Assembly (NCBI GenBank): GCA_009760885.1
Contig: CM019716.1
Coordinates: 6,419,938 to 6,483,937 of the forward strand
Length of the DNA stretch: 64,000 bases
Source: Achatina immaculata
Taxonomy: Eukaryota > Mollusca > Gastropoda > Stylommatophora > Achatinidae
Direction: 5' to 3'
Shown: in pieces, positions 23,001 through 33,564 of the stretch
Position numbering within the stretch: the stretch's first letter is position 1
How the letters are laid out: each line of letters begins with the position of its first letter
Position numbers and translations under genes: made by a program
Notes under the pieces: generated by a model
What the model was told of the DNA's origin: nothing
The model's database searches: none
What the model saw: only the letters and a program-made list of their open reading frames with translations

Positions 23001-26000
23001 TTTTCAGTTTATACTAAATACACCTGTATACAAGTATACCATAGCTTGGAAATGTCTTAATTTTTGGGAGAAGTAAGTTTTACAAATAACTAATCTAAAA
23101 TGACCTTTGGTGCCCTGAGAGCATTATAAAACAAAGGTCTGTTCTTGATGATAGACCACAACTCTCCATTACAGAACTGTTAAAAAAAATACCAAAAAAA
23201 TGTCATGGCCCATAACATCTCATTTAGGCTGAACCTTGGATCTAATGAATTGTTTCAAAATATTCACCTTATTTTTTACACAATATTTCACACTATATTA
23301 AATCATACATGCAAATATACGCAAAATTCTCACTTGTGATATAAAGTTACCATTATTACACACTTACTTTAGCATGTGACGCTTCACTCTTAATAAAAAC
23401 ATCAATACTGCTTCTCAGTTTGGCAATCCTAAGATCCCAAATATCCTTAATCAACGTTCTAACTTCATCAGCTCTTGGGATATCATCTGTAGCACTGCAA
23501 CACATTCAAATAAAGACAACAGTGCTTAAAAAATGAATAATTATATAGATCTCATTATTCCGCATGATTATGACAAGACGACTTATGAAAAGTTGTCCAT
23601 TCCAAGTAGCACGGAGTCACAGATCATGTGGGCAATTTCTAAATCCAGCTGGGATGGCCAGTAACTTTGTATCCAGCTGGGATGGCCAGTAACTTTGTAT
23701 CCAGGCTGGGATGGCCAGTAACTTTGTATCCAGGCTGGGATGGCCAGTAACTTTGTATCCAGCTGGGATGGCCAGTAACTTTGTATCCAGCTGGGATGGC
23801 CAGTAACTTTGTATCCAGGCTGGGATGGCTAGTAACTTTGTATCCAGGCTGGGATGGCCAGTAACTCTGTATCCAGCTGGGATGGCCAGTAACTTTGTAT
23901 CCAGGCTGGGATGGCCAGTAACTCTGTATCCAGCTGGGATGGCCAGTAACTTTGTATCCAGGCTGGGATGGCCAGTAACTTTGTATCCAGGCTGGGATGG
24001 CCAGTAACTTTGTATCCAGGCTGGGATGGCCAGTAACTTTGTATCCAGCTGGGATGGCCACTAACTTGTTTGTGTTTTGTCAACTCATCTGTATGTGTAC
24101 TAGAAAGAAAAGCTGAGTCTATACTAGACCTCCACACAACGCAGGTTTTTTAACAGGTGATTTTTCTGTTTGCCTCACTATTTGTTATGTTCCTTCTGTT
24201 GTGCCTGAATTTTGCTTAAATACTGGTTGTGTTAGTTGCTTTTGATGGCAGCCCTTTTTTATACCACCTCATCTATTCTGTCCTATCATGAAGCAGCACC
24301 ACATATTTACATCCTCTGTTATTTCTCCAGACTGTTTTAATACAGTCATTATCACTCAGTTTTTGGCTGATAAAAGAAGCAAATTAATAAATAACACCAA
24401 GACTGCAATTATCTTTAGATGCAGAGACCTGAAAGTGCCTGACTCATATTGTGACTAACACTAGCATTGCATTATGACAGAGTGATAGACCTGAACTACT
24501 GTACAGATCAAGAGAAACTGTGGCCTGGGCTTTCTTTTGTGGCTAACATGAAAATGTAATTTATTTTATGAAAGTTAACACTGTTAGTCAAGAAAGGAAG
24601 AGTTTTACTTTCATGCTGCAACAGAAGGATATCATCATAACCTCAACTGATAGTGAAATCAATAATAAAATCCTCTAACATATATAATCCAGCAAAAACA
24701 CTGATTTAGATGTGGCCTGCCTCTCAACTCATAGATGCAATGGTTATCTTGAACCCCTTGACGCAATGGTTATCTTTAACCCCTAGATGCAATGGTCATC
24801 TTGAACCCCTTGATGCAGACTGATTATACTGACATCAAATTTTCCATGCAAAAGTTGGTAATTATACTTTTTAAAAAAAACTTTGTATTTATAAAAACAG
24901 AAAAAAAACATGAAATATTCATTAGAATTCATCAGAGAAATTTTTTAAACTTTCACAACGTTACTACGTTGACAAAATACATGCCAGGTAAAATGAATGT
25001 GAATAATAGTGCTCATTTGTAACAAAGAAGCAAAAATTAACATTATAATAAATAAAAATTCACAGCAGCACATGCATTCCAAGAGAAAAACCTTGTACTA
25101 GCAGCGTGGATAGACCTGAAGAAAGCCTTTGATAAAGTATGGAAAAAAGGTCTGTTGTGGAAACTAAGAAGCTGCAATGTGAATGGAAGACTGTACAACT
25201 GGATAAAGTCCTATTTACACAATAGAAGAGCTAGAGTAGTAATGGATGGACACAAAAGCCAGAAAGTACTTCTGCGACACGGTGTACCACAAGGAGGAGT
25301 CCTTTCGCCTACACTATTCCTTGTATTCATTAATGACCTGGTCAAGGAACTTCCCTATGGAATCAAAGCGGCACTGTATGCAGATGATCTGGTCATGTGG
25401 TGTACAGATGAATATGCGACAGTTGCTACACAGAGACTCCAAAGAGCAGCAGACATCTTGACATCATGGACAAACAAATGGTGTGTAAGTATCAACACAG
25501 AGAAATCAAGTACCACTCTGTTCACCCTCTCATCTAAACAGAAAGCAGGTAAGATCTTTGTAAATGAAATACCCTTAAGGATGGACAACCAACCCACTTA
25601 CTTAGGAGTGACTCTTGACTCAAAACTGACTTGGAAGCAACACATCAACAGTGCAGAAGCAAAAGCCAGAAGAAAACTAGCCATATTAAGAAAATTGAGT
25701 GGAACCACATGGGGAGCTAGTGAAAGAATCCTCAAGAACGTATATCAGCAAAGTATTCTACCACAGTTAGAATATGGCTCAACATCTTGGTGCACAGCAT
25801 CAAACACTACGCTGCATAATCTAGACAAGGTTCAAAATCAGTCACTACGGATTATCACAGGTGCCATGAGGTCCACACCAATAGTAGAAATGCAGAAAAT
25901 AGTTGGTGTTCAAGCGCTAAAGGAACGTAGAGACACAAAGGTCATGACCATGGGAGAAAAATTCCTTAGCTCTGTAAGCCATCCCCTGAAGGAGAGATTC

Positions 26001-29000
26001 AATAACTTGGCATTAGGACGGCTTAAAAGAAGCAGCTTCATTCATCAGGCCAAGCGTATGCGTAAGCTGATACCTGACCTTCCAACTGTAGTCACTCCAT
26101 TATCATCTGTACCAGAGCATACACCATGGAAAGAAGCAGATTATACACAAATAACTATTCAGACTGAAGTGAAAGGTGTGCAGAATGGTGAGATGCAGAG
26201 CAGTCTTGTAAGATCAACAGCCACACTTAGTGTTCTAGATGACAAATATCCATGTGACACCTGGATACGTGTGTATACAGATGGATCTGCACATAATGCC
26301 ATAAAGAATGGTGGGGCAGGAGCATATATTGAATATCCAAACAACACCATTGACAAGATTTCCATACCCACTGGTAAATACTGCAACAACTTTGATGCAG
26401 AAGTTAGGGCAATTATTGCTGCAGTTGAAAAACTATCAGACTCCAGAATTGATACATGTCCTGTAGTAATTCTCACAGATGCAAGATCAGTACTGGAGGC
26501 TCTTCAGTACAACAAACTACCAGACCTTAAGGATGCCTTGTCAAAAATTGGCTTACAACATGGAGTCACTTTGCAATGGATTCCCTCCCACTGTGGGATA
26601 CCAGGCAATGAGAAAGCTGACCATCTGGCCAAAGAGGGCACTGAAATGGAGCAACCAGACATACCAATCACCTATAATCAGAAGAAAAGCATGATAAAAA
26701 CCTACAGGAAGCCACAAACACCACCACATGATGACTATCACATGCTAAACAGAAAGGAACAAGTCACCATCTTCCGTCTCCGAACAGGACACAGCCGACT
26801 CCGAAGTCATATGTATACAAAGTTTAAGGTTGGTACTACTAATCTGTGTACATGTGCCCAGGTGCCCCAAACCGTGGAACATATCCTCCAGAACTGCATC
26901 AACTACGAGACACTGAGAAATAATTACTGGCCCAGTGAAACCACTAAAGAAGATAAGCTCTACGGTTCCATACATGAGTTACAAAAAACAGTGAAATTTA
27001 TCCAAGAGACAGGACTGCAGATATAGACAGACAGTGCGAACGAAGAAGAAGAAGAAGAAGACAGCAGCACATTCACAGTGTAGTACTACTAAAGTAAATT
27101 GACTTATTATGTAAGGGAGGTAGGCTGAAGTCTTGCTATCATTACCTTCTAGTCAATCCAGATTACTGGATATTTAACACACAAGTTAGGAAAAATGTCT
27201 TTGAATTTTGAGAATTCTATTTGCAAGGTAAGGCCGAGTACTCTGTAAAAACACATGATAGTCCTTTATGGAATGCATGATGATCATGTAAAAATTAGCT
27301 CCCTTTACATGCAACAGAATCTACAGTGGATGAGTGGAAAAATAAAATGTTTCTCAAAGAAAAAGTTACCAGACCATATGCAGTCCCATAATCTCCCAAT
27401 ATGAAGCTAACAATGTTTTCATGCTGCCATTTGCATGCTGCCTGTTTGGATTAAAGGCATGAGTCTAATACGGAATCTTACCACTGAAGCAAGAGCTGAG
27501 TAATTTCCATATAGAAAGGGTTTGGCATGCTGGTAAAAAATCGACTGTCTGCCTCTTCTTGTTTCTTCTCCTTCAGAACATCTGTAATACAAGTTTATTT
27601 GGTTTTAGAAATCCGTCCTTGGAGATGATTTAATCATTCTAAATCAATGCAAATTTCAATGGGCTATGACGTGTAAAAAATAAAACTGATCAAATCCACC
27701 AGGCGTGGAGGCCAAAATAGACCTTCCTATTAAATAAATCAGATCACTGAACAATTCTGTCACACAGGGATATCCCATGTAAATGAATGACCTTGTGGAA
27801 TGGAGAGCAGACACTAAACACAGATGCCACAATCTTTATACCATCCTAACTCTACTCAAAATTACTTCCAACTCCACAGCTCCAGTTACCACTTGACTAT
27901 GAAAAAAAAGTGGAGCTTTCATCCTGCCAATAGGACTCCAGACTTAGCAGGACCCAAAACATCAACAATGAAGAAAGAGGAGGCCATTTTATCCATGTAA
28001 AATCTGTTTCAATACTATGCAAAATTACGTATTCTCACAGTGAATCCCTATGTGCCTCTAAGGAATGACAGGATTCTTTTAATTTTTTACATAATGAATA
28101 TTTTATACTTATTTCTCGCTAACACAATCTGAGGCTAACACAATCTGAGGTATAATGGCTGTGACTCCATAGCAGAGGATCTAACTTCAGTACTTTATGT
28201 TATTGTTTTAATGGCACATTCTTTGACAAATATCATATACTACAACCTAGAACCCACCTGTTTGTCAAATTAAGCTATGCCCTAAAAAAAAAAAAAATTA
28301 TACTGTCTTTCTAGAAAGTAAACAGGCATACATTCTAAACTTCAGAAACCCAGATAATATACACCTTGCTCATGATGTGACAGACAAGTCTGTAATAATG
28401 ACTGTCACATATGACATTGATATCTATGATAGCAAACTCATGCTGTCAAGATCCTAATAATCTCCCTCACAGTAATCCTAGTAGTAGGTGCCAAGTTAAT
28501 CAATCTGTATGTTTCACTTCAGTAAAGCTTAACAAAAATGTCTCTTATTGATGACGTCCAGTCTAAGAACAAGGGGCTACAGATCTTATTCTTCTTCGTT
28601 TGATTCTACCACCAAGACCGCCCTGTGATCCTACTGAATTTACCCTGTGGTCCTCGATAGGTCCCGTGGTCCCTGAAAGAATCACATGAGATCCCCAAGA
28701 GGACCACAAGAGGTTCAGAGTATCGCAGGGCTTGAGCCTGTATTCTTGATGGGTCTCGGAAGTGGGATTGCGTGACACCGTGGTTTTCATTGCACCAGTT
28801 TAGTCTAGCGCTGGACTTTCTCACCAGAAAACCTCGATGTGTTTTGGATACCAGTATATCCCCACTGGGGAGAGGTGGTAGCCCACCCAGGCTAGAGTTG
28901 GACTTTCTCACCGGAAAACATCAACGTGTTTTGAGGTACCCGTGTATCACCGCCGGGTGAGAGGTGGTTGCCTCTCCAGTCCAGCATTGGACTTTCTCAC

Positions 29001-32000
29001 TGGAAAACCTCAGCATGATTAGGATATGCATATCCCCCGTCGGGTGAGAGGTGGTTGCCTATCTAGACTGCCCTGGTCCCGTGTCTCCGACTTCAGCATT
29101 TTGTGGTCATGGCTGCTACCCTTCCTAGTTGTGACCGGGATGGAGCTTTTGTCCAGGAGGATGAATCCTCACCACTAGAGACTTCCACCCCTGGGTTGAA
29201 CTGGTTTAGGCATATTATGAGTGTATATCGGATGTGATCGACCTCTAGAGCGGAGGTACCATGACATGCGTAGCCATCAAGTTTCACCCTTAAGCCAGTT
29301 TAGGTATATTTCATCAGTATAGGTGTATTTCGGACGTGGCCAGCCTCAAGAGCAGAGGTGTCGTGGTATGAGTAGCTCTCGCCACGATACTACTGGACAT
29401 GCCGATTAAGCTTCACTTTATCCTTTTCACATCGGCGCCACACAGCAACCCTGATTGCTTTCCCGCATTTTCTTCCTTGGTCAGGAGGAGTTTCACTCCA
29501 CCCACGGCATCCGAAGAAACTTGCCAGCAGCTAGGGCTAGATGAAAGAATACCTATGCAAGAAAATCACTAGCAGTAAAATACAGTCAAACAAAATGATA
29601 CCATGCTCATGTCCACAGGCAGTGAGGACAAGTCACAAAATCATCAGACATGAAATCCTGACTCAGCAGTAGAAGACCGACAGGTGGTGAATAATGAAAG
29701 AATGGATAACACTCGTATAACCAAGAAAATATTACACGGTTGCTCATGGAGAGAAGGTTGAGTGCGCTGTAACTATGATACAACAATATTCTTTATGCAT
29801 CTGTAAGAGACATAAAAAGTAGAGCATGAGAACAAAAATCAGGATATTTAAGAGCAGTGTCTGCACTACTTTATGGAAGTGAATGCTGGAAAATCACCAA
29901 AACTACAGAAAACAAGCTGAACTCTTTCCAGACTAAATGTTTATAAAGGATTAAAAGAATATTTTGGCCAAACACCAAGAGAAATAACACCTTTTTGACA
30001 GAAATGCAGATGAAGCCACTGACAGCAATTATCGAGAAAAGACAATGGCGATGGTTGGGACATGTGCTTGGGACGAAAGATGACTCACTGCCAAAACAGC
30101 ACTAAGATGGACACCACAAGGGAACTACATGGGTTAAACTCACTATTTAGCTACACCTAACATTCTCCTCTTCAATAATTATAATCCCTCTCCACTAAGC
30201 TCCACTCCCTTCTCACTTGTTACATATAGTTCAGAACCTCCTCACAGCCATCACATTACAACCCCTCTACCTCAGCTATAATCATCTATTTCACATTCTC
30301 CTGGCTAGGTTAACATTGTACCACTCTCTCTCCCCTCCACGGTTTCCCCACCCACCACCCCCAGTTATGACCCACAGACCACACATCACAGGTCTCCATT
30401 TAAACAGTCTCTACGCCCTACCATGCTCATTTCTGACACACAGTGTCGGACAAGCCACATCTTCTTACAGTTACAGCTAAGTGCTCTATTCATTACTAAT
30501 TTTTTTTTTTAATAGCATTCATGTGAATCTATACTTTATCTCCTCTCTCTATTTCTTCATCTTGTATGTATTTGTATGATTAAGGCTCATGCCGAAACAT
30601 CACAGTTTTGTACATGTTACGTAATGAAGCTGCTCCTACTTTTTTCCTAGTTTATACAACTGAGAACAAAGTGCAAAAAAGACTGGACATTACATTATAA
30701 ACATGGTGCGTTGGTACTGGGGCTGATTATTCCAATCAATTATAGAATAAGCCATTACAGAGGCTGCTCAGTAGAATGATGCCCTGCAACTTCCACCATC
30801 TGCTTACTTGAAGAGCATTCTAAAATACAAAGAACCATTATTAATAACTGATATTTAAATGTCATTTTGCTAACCTATGTCCATCCAATCTGGAGGCAGA
30901 ATATGGCACTTTTGTCTCTGCTTTAGATTTACCGCCAACCATAGAGGAACTGACACTGGAAGACCTGCACTGAATGGACCAAGATCCCCCTGTCATTGAA
31001 AAAAAAAAATGTAACATTTGTGAGAATAACATAAAGACCTAGTTGGGGTCTCTCTTAAACTTCCTATTTATCTTACATCAACATACACACATATATATTT
31101 ATTTATGTGTATAAACACACATGCACATACACGGTAACGGAAGTAGCCTAGCTAATGAGGCAGGAATCATCAGTCTCCACGGTAGTAGAGTCTGCTAAAG
31201 CAGAAATGCACACCCCTTGCTTTTCAGCTCCATGTAGGGGCTGAAGAAAATAGCCATCATAACGCACTACCAAGCCAACATGATGCTGTGCCTCAACTTC
31301 TTCACTGCATCAGCTACAAAGAACATCAGATCATAGTTCCAGGGAGAAGACTGAAGGGAAAATATATGTATATACTTAAATCCATAAGGTCCAGAGTATT
31401 CAGCTATGCTGCCACTGAAGCTGACATGTAAGGAGGAAGCAGATGGAGAATGTGTTGTATTGAGGTTAGATGTTCACCTTGACTGTAGATGGCTGCGAGT
31501 TTGAATCCCACCTGAAGTAGCACGGATTTTTTTCTCGTGAATCCTCTATCAATAAATTCCCCTTGTTTCTCGACAGGGAGACCAAACATCCACGTGCATT
31601 GTTATATACATTAAAAATCCCTTGGCAGTTGGAAATTGCAAAAAGAGTAGCCCAGACAGCCATTGCCTAGGTAAAATTCTAGGAAATCTTCCAAGGAATT
31701 GTTGATGGTGCTGTGCTGCCTAAGACAGCTGTTCTGCTGTGGTACATAGAGCTAAGCAAATATGGTAATGTCCTGACTGCAACTAATTCATTTTGAGTGA
31801 AGAAAACAAAATGAAGAAGATATGAACAGACTGCACAATAAACTGAGATCCACAAGCTGTCCATACTCTTTGAAGTGCACTGTACTGCTAAGTTATCCAT
31901 GTTACGGATACCTGAGGGAAAAAGAGAGGGCGACTAAAGACAATCTGGCAAAGAACTGAAGAAGGGATGAATACAAAGGCTGGCTGCAGAAGGTGAGAGA

Positions 32001-33564
32001 TGGAGAGAATTTGTTGTTGCCCTACAAGACACCACAAGATGTGCTTGGTGGCAATTAATTTGCCAATCACTGATAAAGGGACACTAGTGGGATAAGATGG
32101 AGACCCAAGTTGTTTTTTTTATTAATCTGTAATGCTTTAATATATCTTCTTTTTTTTCTCTTGATAAGAGTTCCACCCATTCCTTTGAACACCTGTCATC
32201 TGATGAAGGTGATCCTTGGTCATGGCTCCAACAGGATGGTGAAATGATCTGGATGTCAGTGTCTCTTTCTTTCACTGTGTGGTCCCTTAATCACTAACTG
32301 ATTGATCTTAAGAGGGAGCATCACTGCAGTCGGGGCATTCCCTTATTTGCTAAGCTGCCATTCCAGTAATCAATGTTAAAATATGTGTACTAACTGTCCT
32401 CATCACGTGCTGATTGTAGACTCATTGCTACCATTCACAGAGGGGCACTTATCTTTCCCTCGCCTCATTTCACTTCCAGTTCATTCTGTGAAAGTTTTAT
32501 TCTCTCACTCCAATTAAGGCCTCACATGGATCTACTCTCCCGGGGTGTACACTGTCAAGTTGCAGGCCTCACATGGATCTACTCTCCCGGGGTGTACACT
32601 GTCAAGTTGCAGGCCTCACATGGATCTACTCTCCCAGGGTGTACACTGTCAAGTTGCAGGTCTCACATGGATCTACTCTCCCGGGGTGTACACTGTCAAG
32701 TTGCAGGCCTCACATGGATCTACTCTCCCGGGGTGTACACTGTCAAGTTGCAGGCCTCACATGGATCTACTCTCCCAGGGTGTGCAGGAGCGTATGATAC
32801 TGACCAGCTAGCTGGACGGGCCTTCAGACATGGTGTGCTAAGACTGGACAAGTCGGACATCCCGAAGGCTGTTGTGCAGAGATTAATCATTACTATGCAT
32901 GACTTTTAGTTCGATGCTTATTATACACCATGTTTTGGTAACATACTTATCTTATAATCCTTCCCGTACCGTTAAATGTCACATAGGGCTCGCAAGGTAG
33001 TTCGCCAATTTTTCCTGTTTCTGGCGAGCTTTTCAACCTCATCAAGGGATTTTATGCCTATTAATTTGGCCTCTCTTAACAATGTCCTCTTCAGAGTTTC
33101 ACGCGGTCTGCCTCTTTTTCTTCGGCCTGTTGTGTTCCACTTGATAGCTTGTTTTGGGATTCTCTGATCGTTTCTTCTCATCACGTGACCAACATATGTC
33201 CATCTCCTTTTCCTGATCACCCATGAGACTGGTTGTTGTTCAGTCATCTGTCTTACCTCTCCATTGTTCTTGAATTCGTTCCACTTGATGCCGATTAACA
33301 AACACAGTGCATAAATAGTAATATATTCACCGTTCATTGAACTGTGTTATACCGAAAGATATACTGAAAGATTGGCAAACTACCATTAGAACCCTATGTA
33401 ACGTTTAACGGCAGGGAAAGGATGTAAGAAGAAAAATAACAGTGAAAGTTGTGACGCTCGTTGATGTTACTTACACTGATAAGATACATTTTATCCTGCG
33501 AGAAGTTTGGAATCACTTTCACGTGTTCCCTTTCTGCAAGGAATTCTATTTGCGAAGAGTCCAT
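19939..33564 (-). CDS. GINS2: DNA replication complex GINS protein PSF2 (complete five-exon gene)
   Basis: Exons on the minus strand are 33475-33564, 30875-30989, 27482-27581, 23368-23494 and 19939-20064, with GT/AG introns and compatible phases throughout. The coding total is 558 nt, giving 185 residues, which matches the usual PSF2 length. The protein starts [13 protein letters not shown] and runs through the conserved GDLGPF, the [15 protein letters not shown] segment and LPPDWMD, then [18 protein letters not shown], then [20 protein letters not shown]. It ends [20 protein letters not shown] and a Ser-rich tail. PSF2 is a subunit of the GINS tetramer, part of the CMG replicative helicase in the nucleus. 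Introns of 2.4-3.8 kb contain Nimb-like and RTE elements and minisatellites. All hallmark segments are intact, so the gene looks functional. Confidence 0.95.
20202..20440 (+). mobile_element. tRNA-derived SINE, family 1, 5'-truncated
   Basis: It begins inside the tRNA head (TCTCTCTTGGTGAAGGTCGG), keeps the B-box AGTTCGAATCC, and then the body cccagtcacccagctgtaga. It ends ccctatgtgcctctaagcca, gacagggttacc and a TTTACC-like tail. Full-length relatives are at 54216 and 54579. Confidence 0.85.
20475..20575. repeat. Short tandem repeat, ~45 bp
   Basis: Two to three units of ACAATGTAAGACTGTATTCA followed by TTATGA. Small and imperfect. Confidence 0.6.
20690..22000 (+). pseudogene. RTE-like non-LTR retrotransposon, RT to C-terminus
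   Basis: This is the longest RTE copy in the window, in intron 4 of GINS2 in antisense orientation. Motifs in order: an [14 protein letters not shown] segment, [11 protein letters not shown], then [18 protein letters not shown], then the catalytic [10 protein letters not shown], then EYLGS, then [10 protein letters not shown], then [13 protein letters not shown]. The 3' end has the aggaagacc/gcgaagatgg/ctgcaagac codons and a final AAATGACTGAC. Two main open pieces (21104-21451 and 21448-21993) are separated by a frameshift. There is no endonuclease domain, so it is 5'-truncated and dead. Confidence 0.88.
22057..22278. repeat. 44-bp minisatellite
   Basis: Five near-identical copies of AGAGCATCAAACCTTTCTGA, then GGGTGAGTGCCACCTAGACA, then GCTT. 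It starts just after the RTE 3' end. Confidence 0.93.
22280..23367. other. GINS2 intron 4, distal part
   Basis: AT-rich sequence. The string aaatcttgtgatattaatta is duplicated near 22702 and 22770. Otherwise nothing identifiable. Confidence 0.4.
23368..23494 (-). CDS. GINS2: GINS2 exon 4
   Basis: Acceptor GTTGCAG|TGCTAC, donor GCTAAA|GTAAGT. The first base completes a Cys codon, followed by [20 protein letters not shown] and [20 protein letters not shown] and AK. 127 nt. This is the PSF2 alpha-helical core. Confidence 0.95.
23640..24062. repeat. 28/29-bp minisatellite in GINS2 intron 3
   Basis: About fifteen units of CCAGGCTGGGATGGCCAGTA followed by ACTTTGTAT. Two unit types alternate, 29 bp (ccaggctggg) and 28 bp (ccagctggg). 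Open frames on both strands are products of the repeat only. Confidence 0.95.
24732..24824. repeat. 28-bp short tandem repeat
   Basis: About three units of GATGCAATGGTTATCTTGAA followed by CCCCTT. Confidence 0.8.
25074..27026 (+). CDS. Retrotransposon reverse transcriptase plus RNase H (partial ORF)
   Basis: About 650 codons open; the first ATG inside is at 25155, but the frame is already open at the truncation point and reads [14 protein letters not shown] (RT motif A). Further motifs: [20 protein letters not shown] (motif B), [10 protein letters not shown] (motif C), and a thumb with TYLGVTLD. An RNase H domain follows with the catalytic set [30 protein letters not shown] and [18 protein letters not shown]. 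The C-terminus has a Cys/His group ([17 protein letters not shown]) of the kind found after RNase H in I-superfamily elements. The endonuclease and ORF1 are missing. RNase H plus a GAA-type tail suggests Nimb or a relative; the clade name is inference. Confidence 0.9.
   Translation, partial: AFQEKNLVLAAWIDLKKAFDKVWKKGLLWKLRSCNVNGRLYNWIKSYLHNRRARVVMDGHKSQKVLLRHGVPQGGVLSPTLFLVFINDLVKELPYGIKAALYADDLVMWCTDEYATVATQRLQRAADILTSWTNKWCVSINTEKSSTTLFTLSSKQKAGKIFVNEIPLRMDNQPTYLGVTLDSKLTWKQHINSAEAKARRKLAILRKLSGTTWGASERILKNVYQQSILPQLEYGSTSWCTASNTTLHNLDKVQNQSLRIITGAMRSTPIVEMQKIVGVQALKERRDTKVMTMGEKFLSSVSHPLKERFNNLALGRLKRSSFIHQAKRMRKLIPDLPTVVTPLSSVPEHTPWKEADYTQITIQTEVKGVQNGEMQSSLVRSTATLSVLDDKYPCDTWIRVYTDGSAHNAIKNGGAGAYIEYPNNTIDKISIPTGKYCNNFDAEVRAIIAAVEKLSDSRIDTCPVVILTDARSVLEALQYNKLPDLKDALSKIGLQHGVTLQWIPSHCGIPGNEKADHLAKEGTEMEQPDIPITYNQKKSMIKTYRKPQTPPHDDYHMLNRKEQVTIFRLRTGHSRLRSHMYTKFKVGTTNLCTCAQVPQTVEHILQNCINYETLRNNYWPSETTKEDKLYGSIHELQKTVKFIQETGLQI
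25074..27060 (+). mobile_element. Nimb/I-like non-LTR retrotransposon, 5'-truncated, with 12-bp target duplication
   Basis: A 1987-bp insertion flanked by exact ACAGCAGCACAT at 25062-25073 and 27061-27072. It ends in (GAA)n after CAGTGCGAACGAAGAAGAAG. It is open from its first base to the stop at 27026. It lies in GINS2 intron 3, opposite to the gene. The sequence from 25853 on is almost identical to 42506-43713, so both are recent. Confidence 0.93.
27073..27481. other. GINS2 intron 3, proximal to exon 3
   Basis: No feature recognised between the LINE target duplication and the exon 3 donor. Confidence 0.4.
27482..27581 (-). CDS. GINS2: GINS2 exon 3
   Basis: Acceptor GTATTACAG|ATGTTC, donor CAGTG|GTAAGA. 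It encodes (D)[20 protein letters not shown] and [12 protein letters not shown] and the first two bases of a Cys codon. The [11 protein letters not shown] segment is a PSF2 signature. Confidence 0.95.
28035..28100 (+). mobile_element. SINE family 1, 3'-end fragment
   Basis: Only ccctatgtgcctctaagga and atgacagga plus an A/T-rich tail remain. Confidence 0.5.
28590..29560 (-). mobile_element. GAA-tailed family A element, long copy (minus orientation)
   Basis: On the minus strand it ends in GGTGGTAGAATCAAACGAAG and AAGAATAAG. Going 5' from there it has several ~85-bp modules (GGTTTTCCGGTGAGAAAGTC, then GGTAGCCCACC/GGCAACCACC and ACCTCTCACC) and ~110-bp modules (CCTCTGCTCTAGAGGC and AAACCGGCTTAA types). 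It is GC-rich against an AT-rich background. Related copies are at 19620, 34553, 35921 and 39300. It lies in GINS2 intron 2, same strand as the gene. Confidence 0.75.
29700..30140 (+). pseudogene. SR2/RTE-like reverse transcriptase C-terminal relic
   Basis: In the plus frame: [20 protein letters not shown], then [17 protein letters not shown], a stop, then [10 protein letters not shown], then [20 protein letters not shown]. This is the classical order of the RT thumb and C-terminus (LYGSECW ... I/L-FWPNT ... RWxWLGHVLR). Several stops, not functional. This is a different subfamily from the 20690 copy. Confidence 0.75.
30190..30670 (+). repeat. Pyrimidine-rich repeat ending in the hairpin-family half-arm
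   Basis: C/T-rich, stop-poor segment, then TATGATTAAGGCTCATGCCG and AAACATCACAG, then TAATGAAGCTGCTCCTACTT and TTTTCCTAGTTTATAC, which is one arm of the hairpin elements at 51894 and 56504. A weaker reverse-oriented counterpart seems to lie at 37185-37700 (cataaagttataatg, cttaatcatacaaagata). The type of element is unknown. Confidence 0.5.
30875..30989 (-). CDS. GINS2: GINS2 exon 2
   Basis: Acceptor AATGACAG|GGGGAT, donor GACATAG|GTTAGC. It encodes [20 protein letters not shown] and [18 protein letters not shown]. This is the most conserved part of PSF2. 115 nt, starting in phase 0 and ending in phase 1. Confidence 0.96.
31135..31350. repeat. Interspersed repeat, family 5, partial
   Basis: It matches 4905-5060 and 34135-34330 (gtagagtctgctaaagcaga, gatgctgtgcctcaactt, atcagctacaaagaac). 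Diverged. Confidence 0.7.
31405..31680 (+). mobile_element. tRNA-derived SINE, family 3
   Basis: A tRNA-like head has a B-box (GAGTTTGAATCCCAC at about 31498) after a region with AGGTTAGATGTTCACC. A body follows with gtgaatcctctatcaata and taaaaatcccttggcag, ending with gagtagcccagacagccatt. It lies in GINS2 intron 1, and I see only this copy. Confidence 0.55.
32160..32260 (+). other. Segment with hammerhead-like core letters
   Basis: CATCTGATGAAGGTGATCC is followed about 30 bases later by GGATGGTGAAATGATC. The letters CTGATGA and GAAA are in hammerhead order and ATCCT/AGGAT could pair between them. The surrounding stems do not pair well by eye, so this is only a candidate. Confidence 0.15.
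32517..32783. repeat. 47-bp minisatellite in GINS2 intron 1
   Basis: Nearly six copies of GGCCTCACATGGATCTACTC, then TCCCGGGGTGTACACTGTCA, then AGTTGCA. Variants are cccgggg/cccaggg only, so it is young. Confidence 0.95.
32940..33340 (-). pseudogene. Non-LTR retrotransposon C-terminus (family of 11310-11990)
   Basis: Minus-strand open stretch of about 121 codons containing [37 protein letters not shown], the [20 protein letters not shown] basic linker, [20 protein letters not shown] and [11 protein letters not shown]. This is the RT tail with GHVMRR and GRPR...W. The upstream RT is absent. It is the most intact copy of this tail in the window. Confidence 0.85.
33475..33564 (-). CDS. GINS2: GINS2 exon 1 (start codon)
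   Basis: ATG at 33564. It encodes [20 protein letters not shown] and [10 protein letters not shown], and ends at donor ATCAGT|GTAAGT in phase 0. The start is supported by the family: PSF2 proteins begin with a short acidic segment followed by (V/I)EFLAE. The upstream region 33565-33720 has TTTGGTGCCAAA, which loosely resembles an E2F site, but this is weak. Confidence 0.95.

Noticed and set aside
23639..24137. ORFs of 140 and 102 codons on the minus strand
   Set aside because: Translations of the 28/29-bp minisatellite in several frames, inside a GINS2 intron.
32526..32909. 127-codon plus ORF ([14 protein letters not shown] repeats)
   Set aside because: Pure 47-bp minisatellite translation; all three frames are open.
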